From: Halichondria panicea
Lineage: Eukaryota; Porifera; Demospongiae; Suberitida; Halichondriidae
Direction of reading: 5' to 3'
NCBI RefSeq assembly: GCF_963675165.1
Contig: NC_087377.1
Location: 11,332,632 to 11,396,631, forward strand
Length of the DNA stretch: 64,000 bases
This document shows, in pieces, positions 22,374-33,167 of the stretch; the stretch's first letter is position 1; each line of letters starts with the position of its first letter. The position numbers and the translations under genes are program-made. The notes under the pieces are model-generated. The model did no database searches and was not told where the DNA came from. It was given only the letters and a program-made list of their open reading frames with translations.

Positions 22374-22851
22374 GTAAGCAATTATTAATGTGAGTCCCCC
22401 CTAATAGGTGTGTAGGGGGATCTCCCTGGGGGAAACCATACTTACAGTATTGCATGGAACATTAAGAATTCAATTAGGGTTGACATTGGAAGACATACCA
22501 CATCAAATTGGCTGGCATACCAAGAATTAAACACACAAGCCTACACAACACTGTCACACAGCAGTATAGTTACAAGGTTGGTCACACTGTAATTGGTCTC
22601 TTGTGGTTTTATGCAGACAGTGCATGGGTGGGAGTAATCATGGTAGCTTTTGCTTGACAAGAGATCGAGATTATGAATAACCATGCATTGACTGGCATGT
22701 GAAAACAAAAATAGTTATAATAAGATAATATACCTGCCAGTGAACACAATAATTAATACCTGAACAAAAAGAATCAATGAAATACATGCCAATTGTGAGT
22801 TTGTGTACCTGATAAATAGTTTGTGTTGTGACAAGGCCAATTTATTGCCTG

Positions 22852-23014
22852 CTACAGTACATTGCTCTTCCCACTGACAACTGTTTGGGATGTGCCATTG
22901 GGGAGAGCGTCGAACACCAGTGAATAAATGCCTTCATCAGAGATGTTAGGAGAAGTTAATTTGGGAGTGGGACTCTTACACTGCATGTACATGGATTGGT
23001 TCAGCATATGAATT
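22852..23014 (-). pseudogene. Ig-like exon remnant, segment copy 2
   Basis: The longest version of this remnant. The minus strand reads MYMQCKSPTPK, then SPNISDEGIYSLVFDALPNG, ending GKSNVL and a stop. A B-strand-like cysteine and an F-strand-like D-E-G-x-Y suggest part of an Ig domain. No splice partners recognised. Confidence 0.35.
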
Positions 23015-23502
23015 ATCTTACTATAGCTGTGCTTATCAGCCAAAGTGGGAGTATTTAGTAAATGGGGTGCTTTCCTAAGTCTTAGCCCACAATTCTCAGA
23101 TAACATGGCTGTGTTTATTCTACTAACACTCACCACCCCCACACAACAGTTGCAGTACAGGTAGCAGGCTTTATACATACTGAGACAAAATGAAAGTTTT
23201 CTGAGCAACACCATTAGGATATGTAAACATGATTTCTATTTGATGATCATCCTCTCTGTACACTTAGTAAATCAAACAAAGGCACGCTCGTGACTGGGGA
23301 TAATATTATAACCACACTGTCAACTAACTAATTTGTTTTGATAACTCTAGCTCATATAAGTTAAACAAATTATTGTAAACACAAACTAAATTTGTCACAT
23401 TCTGTGTACACTCAGCTGCTAATAATATGCAGTACAGGGAAGATTCACCTGTCCAGCAATCTGGTGAAACATATAACTACAGGCTGATAATGATGGTGTG
23501 CC

Positions 23503-24400
23503 CTAGAGTATGTGGGCTCTAACAAACCTCAAAGTGTACTCACCACATTCACATGCAGCCCACACAAGGTAAAGTATATGCAAGAAATTGTCTCCCAAGT
23601 GCACATTGCTAAGCCTGGATCCCCTATATTTCAAATCTTGAGGCACAGCATAATCTGATTCTTCATTATTGACACATGTACATTGTCTGTGAGATTGTAC
23701 AAACTAAAATGAATTATGTGATATAAGTTGCTAGTACAAAAGAGAAATACTTACATGTCCTGATGAGCGATTTCTTTGGAATATAGAAGATCGCTGATTC
23801 TACCTACAATGATACAAAAATTATGTAAAAAAGATTGTGCTCTCTTGGTATATAAAGGGGGAGAGATATGAAAAACTGCTCAAATAGTTCGCTTTAGGGA
23901 AGTGTCATGGTGTGAATACCTACGTCGAGTGATGATGATGACGATTGTGACGATTATGGAAATCGACAGAACAGCGATGCCACCAACAGCCCCTGCTACA
24001 GTTGCAACTGGGAATGTTGATTCTCCTCCACCACCTGCATGTATGGATGAATTCGATTGAATTTTAGTAAGTTGAACATACCTCCTAATGTTGTCAATCT
24101 GAATTCTATAGTAACTGGAGATGCGACGTCATTTGATTGGTTGCTGGCCAAAACAACTCTAGGTGTAGACGACTTCAGCAGTGAGTTCAGTGAAAGTCAC
24201 CGTGACTTGGTTGGTTGTGGAGGGGAAAGGGAGGATGATTGGTTCAGAGTGAGGGGAACTCGGAGAGGGTGGAGACAATGAGCAGGTCACTGGGAGGGTA
24301 GCCAGTGAAGGGGAGGGACAAACGGATTATTATGGTTTCAATTCGAGGTATTATAATAGAAGAGTGAATTAAGGGACTCACAGTGAATGAAAACAGCCCG
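23503..24400 (-). pseudogene. Truncated receptor E: part FN3, TM and SDYAVP tail
   Basis: Counterpart of receptor D in segment copy 2, with the same mid-FN3 truncation and shared frameshift. The TM exon (GGGESTFPVATVAGAVGG) and tail exon (EESDYAVPQDL) remain open. A small deletion near 23546 removes the stop used in copy 1, so the tail would run on to TAG at 23505-23503. A further small deletion in the FN3 region removes bases present in copy 1 near 16855. Confidence 0.6.
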
Positions 24401-24815
24401 ACACGACAGAGATAATTATATCGTAATTGGACTTCTGGTACACCCCACACATTATAACCTTATCATAATAGTATAGCTATATAGTTGTCACGGGCCCCAC
24501 AATCAGAATGCCTGCATGTAGAAGAAGAGGAAAAGTCTTATCGTGCGAAAAAGAAGATGAAAACCCGTGTTACAGTCAAGTTATTGTGATTCACAGCAAG
24601 CCAACTAAACCTTTTACTTCCCTGGTGGAGTTATGAATACACACTATTATTATACCTTAGTATAATGAATACACACTACTATTATACCCTATAGTCAGAT
24701 TCATCCAAATTATTGGATGAATATAACCCATTGTGGATATAAATTAGCGGTATAAACGTATAGAGGTAATACCATGTGGCTCATAAATTTGAAGATTCTA
24801 GCAATTTAATCTGAG

Positions 24816-26107
24816 ATGATGAATGCAAAGAAACTCAAAGTAATATTTTTGTTTGGTCTTGTTCTTTTCTGGCAAATCCAAGGTAAGATTATAGCCAGTG
24901 AAATGTTTTCCAAATAAGACATTTAACATTTAAAGTAGATATATATAATACATGTACTATGTTCAGAATTGCACCAAAGTGATGTTGTATATATACAGTG
25001 CCTTCAGCTTTGAGAGTAAATTTAACCACAGAGTGAGTAGTTGTACTTAAATGTATCTCAAGATTGGAACATTTCTAAGAAATTGTGCTGATACCATTGT
25101 GTAGGTGAATAAATAAGCTACAACCTTATTTGAAAATATTTCCCTAAAAGTTGTTGTAGTGGGAAATCATTTTAGGTAAAAATGGGGGTGATCGTAAAAT
25201 ATATGTGTAACATGAAATATCTCCGGAACTAAAGTATTTCTGGACAACTTTTTTGTATCAAAAGATAGAAAATTTATTAACAATTAATGTGCAAAAACAA
25301 TTAGACCTTAGCCGACAAATTTGCTTGAGTTTCATCGCTAAGCGGAAAGGCACCTAAAATATCCCATAATTGAGTATTAATCAGTACGTGTACTTATGTA
25401 AGCTATACGTAACCATGCATATGTTAGCTAAACTATTCAGGAATGTTGTGCCAAAGTTCCATACCTTAGCCGAAAACAAATGGTCTTTTCCATCGCTAAG
25501 TGATTGTCCACTATAGAAAAATGTTGGTGTTTTATAAACCACCACATACCCACCACCTTTGGTTGCCATGGAAATATTTTTGGATATGTTTTAGATAATT
25601 TGTTCACCAACACAATTGTATCATCATATTTTCTTAGAAATGTTCTAATCTCAAAATATTTACATTTATGTACTAACACGTACCAAATTGCGTTTATTTA
25701 CTCTATAGACTAAAGGCACTGTAGCCACTGTTTTGTGTTGCCTTTCAGTATAGTTATGCTATAATAATTATACAATGTCATTATTTGTATCTATCTTTTT
25801 ACCTCCAATTGTACATTTTGTATAGGGGTAAACGACGACATGTCAACAGATAATGGGAATGGTCTCTCCTATTATGTTTCCCCGTTAATGCGAGTGGGTG
25901 TGGACTTTGTTATACAAGGGCATTTGGGAGGCAAGTTTTGAATGTATTTCTACTTTTACTCTACCTTGTGAATGGACTGCACGTGAATGTGGTACTTTGT
26001 ATACACAGCAGCACAGACAACAGGAATCGTATTGGAGGACCAGGGAAATGGCTATACAGTTGTTAGTGCAGGGAGCTCGAGGAGCAATGAATAATTATAG
26101 TGTATAG
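24816..26107 (+). pseudogene. Signal-peptide exon plus broken Ig-like exon, segment copy 2
   Basis: 24816-24882 repeats the signal-peptide exon of copy 1 without change in the coding part. The second exon starts at 25826. Here the frame runs further (STDNGNGLSYYVSPLMRVGV to GHLGGKF) before a TGA at a TTTT run; one base fewer would join it to the FECIST frame. The intron contains the transposon 24996-25721. Confidence 0.45.
24996..25721. mobile_element. 726-bp foldback transposon, CAGTGCCTT ends, TA target
   Basis: Left CAGTGCCTTCAGCTTTGAGAG and right end (reverse) CAGTGCCTTTAGTCTATAGAG; the arms match for over 130 bases, including GAACATTTCTAAGAAA. TA flanks it. Copy 1 has the empty site (GTTGTATATATAGTCACTG near 17680). 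The arms resemble the 13561-14697 element, so both belong to one superfamily. Confidence 0.75.
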
Positions 26108-26670
26108 CAGGCAATAACTGTAAAAATGACACGTGTGCTATAGTCAGGAATACACTTACGAATAATTATTTCTTGTGAGGGTTAGCTAATAGTATTGCAC
26201 TTTTGTAATGATCTTTACCTAATCAATTTATGACAGTTCACCCAGGGTAGCTCTTTCTGGCTCAACCTAGCTCTCCTGCTGCTGCACTACATACAAAATC
26301 CGTTCATAATGATATTCACAGGCTGACCGCGGTCCGTAATTTATACACAGTACTTAAACACTCTTCTTATAAGGCAATGCGGTGTTTAGGAAAACAGTGA
26401 TTCCCACACCCATGTATAGAGTTAGACGCTCTTTCTGTAATAATTATGTGCTCCTGGTTCAGGACAATTATTTATTATTTCTGTCCATGCATGCATGTGC
26501 ATGATTAATTGTAGATTAGTATGTGACAGAACACCGTGCAGCATTGAGCACCTGATGCATGCCTAAACTGTCTAGATCTACTAAGGCTACTTAAATTATT
26601 TTGATAACCATCTCCATCGCCTAAGCAATACGAATCAAACCAGCAGCCAAACATTAGATCATTACCAGCA

Positions 26671-26795
26671 CACTGTAAAAAATGATTGAAAAAAAGTGCG
26701 GTGGACACACTAAAACCGTTGCATATAGCACGCTTTTTTGAAAAAGTGTGCTATATGCGACGGTTTTAGTGTGCTCACCGCACTTTTTTTCAGTG
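26671..26795. mobile_element. 125-bp near-palindromic foldback, CACTGTAAAA family
   Basis: CACTGTAAAA ... TTTTTTTCAGTG, with long arms (AAAGTGCGGTG, GTGTGCTATATGCGACGG) that fold into one hairpin. Copies 1 and 2 have the uninterrupted CCAGCACATATTA. Target duplication is 2-3 bases (CA or GCA). Confidence 0.65.
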
Positions 26796-27127
26796 CACAT
26801 GTTACTTTCAGGGGCGGAAACACTCTTCCAAGAAATGCTGGCTCAGGTTGCTAACTTAAGCATACGATTAATACATATCTCGAGCATAATCTACCACCCC
26901 TATAGCTATTGGTAGCTGCAAGAAATAGAAAGAGCTGCAAAGCTTCAGCATCAATAATAGCAACAATCATAGTTATCATTTCCCCACTTATCCATAATAG
27001 GTTTATGCACTTGTTTAGCTAATGATCTTTACCTAATAATTATTGCACTTTTGATAGAGGCACCAGAGAGGAAGTTGGGACATGCATAAAATTGGTGATA
27101 AACTCAGAGTCTTAATACTAACATGTA

Positions 27128-28356
27128 CAGTGCATCCATGCAGCTTAGAGAGTAGACTACTACAAATTTGTGAGTAGCTGTACTTAAATGTAAATCTTTC
27201 GATTGGAACATTTCTAAGAAATGGTGTTGATGCCAATGTGTAGGTGAATGACCAAGCTACAACATACTCAAAAACGTTTCCATGGAAACATAAGGTGGTG
27301 GGTTTGTGGTGATTAAAAAACAACAGCAAATTGTTATAGTGGGTAATCGGTTAGAGTAATAAAACAGTAATTAAATTTTTGTACAGCTAAGGCCTAGACT
27401 TCATCATATAATTGTTCAATGGTTTAGGTATCCTGACCATCCCTTTATGGGTCTTACATATGTTCAAAGTGTTTATAATTCATGATTTACTGGTTTTTAG
27501 GTACACTTTTGGTTAGAATAATAACTTCTGAAAAATTAATAGCTTAGCTTTCAAATTTCTGTAGTAAGTTTACAGATAAATGGGCTACATTTTGATACCA
27601 ATAACATCCTATTATGCTTATTCCATTGCTGAGAAGATAACACTGAAAAGCTACATAATTTACTATTTTCTACTGTTTTGGATGCAAACCACAAACCAAT
27701 GACGCTTTAATCAACCGCACACCTAATTAAGAGTGGGCGTACAGTTATTGTACGCCCACTTACGTGGTTAATTAAAGTGTCATCGATTTGTGGTTAGCAG
27801 CTTGTGATGTCATCAAAACGGTAGAAAATAGTAGAATATCTAGTTTTTCAGTGTTATCTCAACAATGGAATAAGCATAGAGGATGTTCTTGGTATCAAAA
27901 TGTAGCCCATTTATTTGTAAACTTACCAGAAAACTTTTAAAGCTAAGCTATAAAATTTTCAGAAGATATTACTCTAACCAAAAGTGTACCTCAAAACCAG
28001 TAAATCATGAATTATAGACACTGTGAACATATGTAAGACCCATAAAGGGATGGTCAGGATACCTAAACCATTGAACAATTATGTGATGAAGTCTAGGACC
28101 TTAGCTGTACAAGATTACTGTTTTATTACTCTAACCGATTACCCACTATAACAATTTGTTGTTGTTCTATTAATCACCACAACCCCACCACCTTATGTTT
28201 CTATGGAAACGTTTTTGAGTATGTTGTAGCTTGGTCATTCACCTACACATTGGTATCAGCACAATTTCTTAGAAATGTTCCAATCGAAAGATATTTACAT
28301 TTAAGTACAGCTACTCACAAATGTGTGGTAATCTACTCTCTAAGCTGGATGCACTG
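27128..28356. mobile_element. 1.2-kb foldback transposon, second copy
   Basis: Orthologous to 13561-14697 by position (ACATGTA before, TAATCATAACC after). It retains about 90 bases lost from the right arm in copy 1. Its presence in copies 1 and 3 but not 2 means either precise loss from copy 2 or gene conversion. Confidence 0.75.
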
Positions 28357-28429
28357 TAATCATAACCAGCATTCCTAATGGGTCACATAAGGAAGTACAT
28401 GTTACACACATGAAAGTATTAAGTGTACT

Positions 28430-28925
28430 TAGACACTAGTTGATAAAATCTACATGGGAAGTACATGGGAAGTACATGGGAAAAGTGCCTCAGAGCAGGT
28501 ATACTACTGGAGTTTGCAGAATCTTTGCAACACACCAGTAAAAGCGTAGAGCGTTACGCGTTCCTTATATGGATTTTGTGTACACACTGTGGTCTGTTTT
28601 ACTAGGAGCATTTCCCATATAAGGAACCACAGTGCTACACACTTCTATTCATGTGTTGCAAAGATTCTGCAATCTCCAGTATGGGACTTAGTATACCTGC
28701 AAATTTACTTAGTATACCTAGTATTCCGTTGTCAAGTAATTGTATTGTAGTCAAGCAGTTTGCGCATGCGCACTAGTATCTAAATGAGTTAGACACTGTT
28801 TTGTAGGTGTCCATGTGATTTAGAAGCCCTCAGCCACTTCAGTACCCTCGCTACGCTCGGGATACTAAATCAGTGCCTTTGGGCTTCTAAATCCCATAGA
28901 CACCTCCAAAACAGTGTCTAACTAT
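28430..28925. repeat. Nested foldback insertion in segment copy 3
   Basis: Absent from copies 1 and 2. Contains two inverted structures: arms about 28500-28545 and 28650-28700 (TTTGCAACAC / GTGTTGCAAA), then 28789-28921 with ends TTAGACACTGTTTTG and its reverse complement. The centre of the second reads CCCTCGCTACGCTCGGG. Confidence 0.6.
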
Positions 28926-29159
28926 TATTTAGTCTACCTCAATACTGGGAAATACCACAAAGGGGAGTATTATGTAGCTAGAGTTGGGTGTGATATTAGA
29001 TTACATTCTGCTCAGGGATCGATATTCTACATCTGTTAACTGGTCAGCCGTATCCTTAGTGATATGACTGTTTACTGACACACACTACACAGAGGTACTT
29101 GAAGTTAATGTCAAAACCATAATTAAGCTGAGCTACCAACAGTCATGCCTGTAAGCAAT

Positions 29160-29194
29160 TAGCCTCGATCCCAGCCCCTCTGGAATCGAGGCTA
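29160..29194. repeat. TAGCCTCGAT hairpin, segment copy 3
   Basis: Third inherited copy of the hairpin at 15037-15071, with one compensating change in the loop region. Confidence 0.6.
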
Positions 29195-29626
29195 GTAAGC
29201 AATTATTAATGTGAGTCCTCCTAATAGGTGTGTAGGGGGATCTCCCTAGGGGAAACCAATGGAGTGTTGCATGGAACATTAAGAATTCAGTTGACATTGG
29301 AAGACATACCACATCAAATTGGCTGGCATACTAAGAATTAAACACACAAGCCTACACAACACTGTCACACATGCATGCAGCAGCATAGTTACAAGGTTAG
29401 TCACACTGTAATTGGTCTCTTGTGGTTTTATGCAGACAGTGCATGGGTGGGAGTAATCATGTTAGCTTTTTGCTTGCCATTGACTGGTATGTGAAAACAA
29501 AAATAGTTATAATACCTGCCAGTGAACACAATAATTAATACCTGCACAAAAAAATCAATGAATTGCATGCCAATTGTGAGTCTGCGTATACCAGTTTGTG
29601 TGTGACAAGCAAGTTATTATTGCCTG

Positions 29627-29790
29627 CTACAGTACATTGCTCTTCACACTGACAACTGTTTGGGATGTGCCATTGGGGAGAGCGTCGAACACCAGTGAAT
29701 AAATGCCTTCATCAGAGATGTTAGGAGAAGTTGATTTGGGAGTGGAACTCTTACACTGCATGTACATGGATTGGTTCAGCATATGAATTA
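29627..29790 (-). pseudogene. Ig-like exon remnant, segment copy 3
   Basis: Minus strand NISDEGIYSLVFDALPNGTS in frame to a stop, as in copy 2. It lies about 550 bases downstream of the end of receptor F on the same strand; relation to that gene unclear. Confidence 0.35.
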
Positions 29791-30340
29791 TCTTACTATA
29801 GCTGAGTGTGCTTATCAGCCAAAGTGGGAGTATTTAGTAAATGGGGTGCTTCCTAGGCTTATCAAGTCTTAGCCCACAATTCTCAGATAAGGCTGTGTTT
29901 ATTCTACTAACACTCACCACCCCCACACAACAGTTGCAGTACAGGCAGCAAGCTTTATACATACTGAGACAAAATGAAAGTTTTCTGAGCAACACCACTA
30001 GGATATGTAAACATGATTTCTATTGATGATCATCCATCTCTGTACACCTATAGCAAATCAAACAAAGGCATGCTCGTGACTGGGGATAATATTATAACCA
30101 CACTGTCAACTAACTAATTTGTTTTGATAACTCTAGCTCATATAAGTTAAACAAATTATTGTAAACACAAACTAAATTTGTCACATTCTGACTAATTGTG
30201 TACACTCAGCTGCTAATGTGCAGTACAGGGAAGCTTCACCAGCAATCTGGTGAACATCTCACTACAGGCTAATAATGATGGTGTGCCCTAGAGTATGTGT
30301 GGGCTCTACAAACCTCAAAGTGTACTACAAAGCACCACAT

Positions 30341-32336
30341 TCACATGCATGCAGCCCACACAAGGTGAAGTACCTGCAAGAAATTGTCTGTCAAGTGCAC
30401 ATTGCTAAACCTGGATCCCCTATATTTCAAATCTTGAGGCACAGCATAATCTGATTCTTCATTAATGACACATGGTCTGTGAGAGTGTACACAATAAAAT
30501 GGATTATGTGATATAAGTTGCTAGTACAAAAGGGAAATACTTACGTTTCCTGATGAGCTATTTCTTTGGAATATAGATTGCTGGTTCTACCTACAATGAT
30601 ACAAAAATTATGTAAAAAGAGATTGTTGGGGACACATTTTCTCATGGTATACAAAGGAAGAGAGATATGAAAAACTGCTCAAATAGTTCAGTTTATTGCT
30701 TTAGGGAAGTGTCATGGTGTGACCACCTACGTCGAGTGATGACAATGACGATTGTGACAATGATTATGAAAAACAACAGAACAGCGATGCCACCAATAGC
30801 CCCTGCTACAGCTGCAACTGGGAATGTTGATTCTCCTCCTCCTCCACCACCTGCATGTATGGAGAAAATTGATGAATTCAATTGAATTTTAGTAAGTTGA
30901 CTGTAGTACCTCCTAATGTTGTCAAATTGAATTCTCCAGTGACTGGAGATACGACGTTATTTGATTGGTTGCTGGCCAAAACAACTCTAATTGTGTAGGT
31001 GTAGAAGACTCCAGCAGTGATGTCAGTGAAAGTCACTGTGATTTGGTTGGTTGTGGAGGGGAAAGGGCGGATGATTGGTTCAGAGTGAGGGGGAGAGAGG
31101 GTGGAGACAATGAGCAGGTCACTGGGAGGGTAGCCAGTGAAGGGGAGGGACAAACGGATCGTGTAACTAGTGTCTGATGGTGTGACTTCTTGTATGGTAA
31201 TCATTGTAGCTGGAACTGAAACATACAGCACATGCACAGTAATCAATATTTATTAAAAATGCCAGTCTTACTGGTCACGGTGGTGGAGTTAATAGCAGAG
31301 CAGTCCTTGTTTCTAAACATCACACACACTGTGTAAGCATCTCCGGGAGATTGGTCTGAGAAATCGATTGCAAATGAACTTCCATTAAATGATGCGGTAG
31401 GAACACAATCCTCTCCACTCGTTATGTATCCGAACATTCGAATGGGTGCAATATCAATTGAAACTTCCTGGAATTAAAAATCGTTACTTTACCCAGAAAA
31501 CAACAAAAGCAATAACTCTACCTGGAATACTATTTGGAGCTTCAGTGCTTCATTTTGGATTATGAAGGAGGTGGATAATGCTGGAGTCCCCAAGTCTAAA
31601 CGTGACACCATATTAATGAGCTCAAGTATGCAGTCATACACACATACCTGGATTGATTACAGTGATATTTGAGGTGTCTGGAGACAAGGGTCCATTGAGT
31701 GTGAGTGGTGTCACAGTCACTGTCTGAGTCTCATAGTAAGGGAGGCTCTCTCCAGCTAATGATAGAGATGTGTTTGTGGTATTATACACTGTTCCATTCA
31801 GGTTGACGGTGTAGCTGGTGACACATCTCTGGTATGGTGCGTCCAGTGTGTCCCACTCCAGAACAGGACATAAACTGTTGGCTCTCAGATTAGCCATCCA
31901 GTTAGTTAAAGAAGTCATATCTGTAGTTACACAAAAGAAAATGATAGGTAATAGATATATAGCTACCGTGAAATCTGATCACATTACTTACTTATAACAT
32001 TGAGTGTGGTGTTGCCAGCTTGTGGAGAAGACACACTGCCACCAGCGAGGCACGTCACCAGAGTAGTGTTTAGTGTTTCAGTGGCAGGTATCTGAAAAGT
32101 CGAGCTCAGTGTAGACCCGGAGTCATCACTGATCATGGTGATAGTGAATGTACCACAGACGTCTTCTTGCAACCCGGCATCATGGAGAACTAATCTAACA
32201 CAAGACACCGGACCACTGACTTTCCAGCGAGTTTGCCCACCAACAACATTGTCATGAGTGCAAGTGAGAGAGACCAACTCTCCAGGACACACTGTTAGCA
32301 GATCTTCCTCTTTTGTGATTTCAGCAGCCAGAGCAA
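30341..32336 (-). CDS. Type I membrane receptor F: Ig, FN3-type modules, TM, SDYAVP tail
   Basis: Exons on minus: 32336-31992 (Ig, CPGELVSLTCTHDN), 31920-31648 (FN3), 31595-31522 and 31467-31272 (third module split in two; VCVMFRNKDCS), 31215-30910 (FN3, MITIQEVTPSDTSYTIR), 30850-30727 (GGGGGGESTFP then membrane helix), 30586-30545, and 30476-30341 (tail with EESDYAVPQDL, stop TGA). Phases chain correctly, and the total of 1496 bases after a phase-1 start gives 497 residues without a break. The signal-peptide exon is not identified. A CTAGATCTAGATC motif lies about 150 bases upstream, and a 7.6-kb transposon begins 300 bases upstream, so the 5' end may have been disturbed. Paralogue of receptor G in the ectodomain but with an unrelated tail. 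Confidence 0.75.
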
Positions 32337-32486
32337 CTATATGTAGAATGATTAAGATTATTCATCACAAAATACACTGAACAATGGTTGCACCAATTTA
32401 ACAATAGCTGGTCTATGAATTCTAGCGAACTTGCAACTTGCACTTGACTTCACTAAACTAAAACTAAAATAATTAACTTACAGTGA

Positions 32487-32503
32487 TCTAGATCTAGATC
32501 TAG
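32487..32503 (-). promoter_or_regulatory. CTAGATCTAGATCTAGATC motif upstream of receptor F
   Basis: GCAACTAGATCTAGATCTAG on minus, followed by CACTGTAAGT, a possible splice donor. This suggests a non-coding or very short first exon. Matches the strings at the starts of receptors B and C. Confidence 0.35.
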
Positions 32504-32637
32504 TTGCAGCAGAAGTGCCCACGACAACAGTACAATCTAGTGATGTTGAAGAAAGTCATTAGCATGCATATTAGCATTCTATCCAAGTAAATTTTAACTC
32601 ACAACTTTATTTTTCAGCTTGGTGGACATGGCTATTT

Positions 32638-32718
32638 CACCCAGTTCGGAAACCTTTTCCCAGTGGCTTACTGGAATACCGGAAGAACCTAATCACTGCG
32701 GTACTGGGTTTAGGTTCT
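32638..32718. repeat. KDZ left terminal inverted repeat
   Basis: 81 bases from CACCCAGTTCGG to GGTTTAGGTTCT, matching 40138-40219 in reverse with very few differences. Just inside it lies a TAGCCTCGAT hairpin. Confidence 0.85.
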
Positions 32719-32721
32719 CAA

Positions 32722-32773
32722 TAGCCTCGATTCCAGGCCGCTCTCAATTGAGAAAGGGCTGGGATCGAGGCTA
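32722..32773. repeat. TAGCCTCGATTCC hairpin inside KDZ element
   Basis: TAGCCTCGATTCCAGGCC ... GGGATCGAGGCTA, placed directly after the left terminal repeat and absent next to the right one, so probably a later nested insertion. Confidence 0.55.
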
Positions 32774-33167
32774 AGTTCTGCATGCAGACCAGCCCCTCCC
32801 CTTACTTAAAAGAAGACTTTTAAGGGTTATTCAACCACATGTAGATATAGCCATCAAGGTGCCTTTCTTTCACTGCACTCATTGTCGGTTTTACCTGTGA
32901 CTATTTCTATGGAGGCTGTAAGATGTGCCCCTTTCTCCACTTCAACAACTACAATATTGCTGTCGCTGTACCGAAAGGGTATGACAGGTTGGGGCAAAAA
33001 AAGCAACCATTCCTGGAAATGGCAAAGGACCGTACAGGCCTCAACGAGAAGCAGATATAAGGGTACATTTATTTTTACTATATCATGTACTATGCAGATC
33101 TATAGGTAGATTTATTACCATTTTTTCACTGAGTGAAGTATACGTAGTATTTTTGATGAATTGATTC

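Larger units (their letters stand above)
19798..26165. repeat. Segmental triplication, copy 2
   Basis: Same order as copy 1. Private insertions are 19840-20378, 21103-21759, about 21795-22020 and 24996-25721. It lacks the 1.1-kb foldback found in copies 1 and 3, giving the empty site. Confidence 0.8.
26156..31200. repeat. Segmental triplication, copy 3
   Basis: Same order as copies 1 and 2 up to the FN3 exon of receptor F, where copies 1 and 2 diverge. This copy continues into a complete receptor and is probably closest to the ancestral arrangement. Private insertions: 26671-26795 and 28430-28925. Confidence 0.8.
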
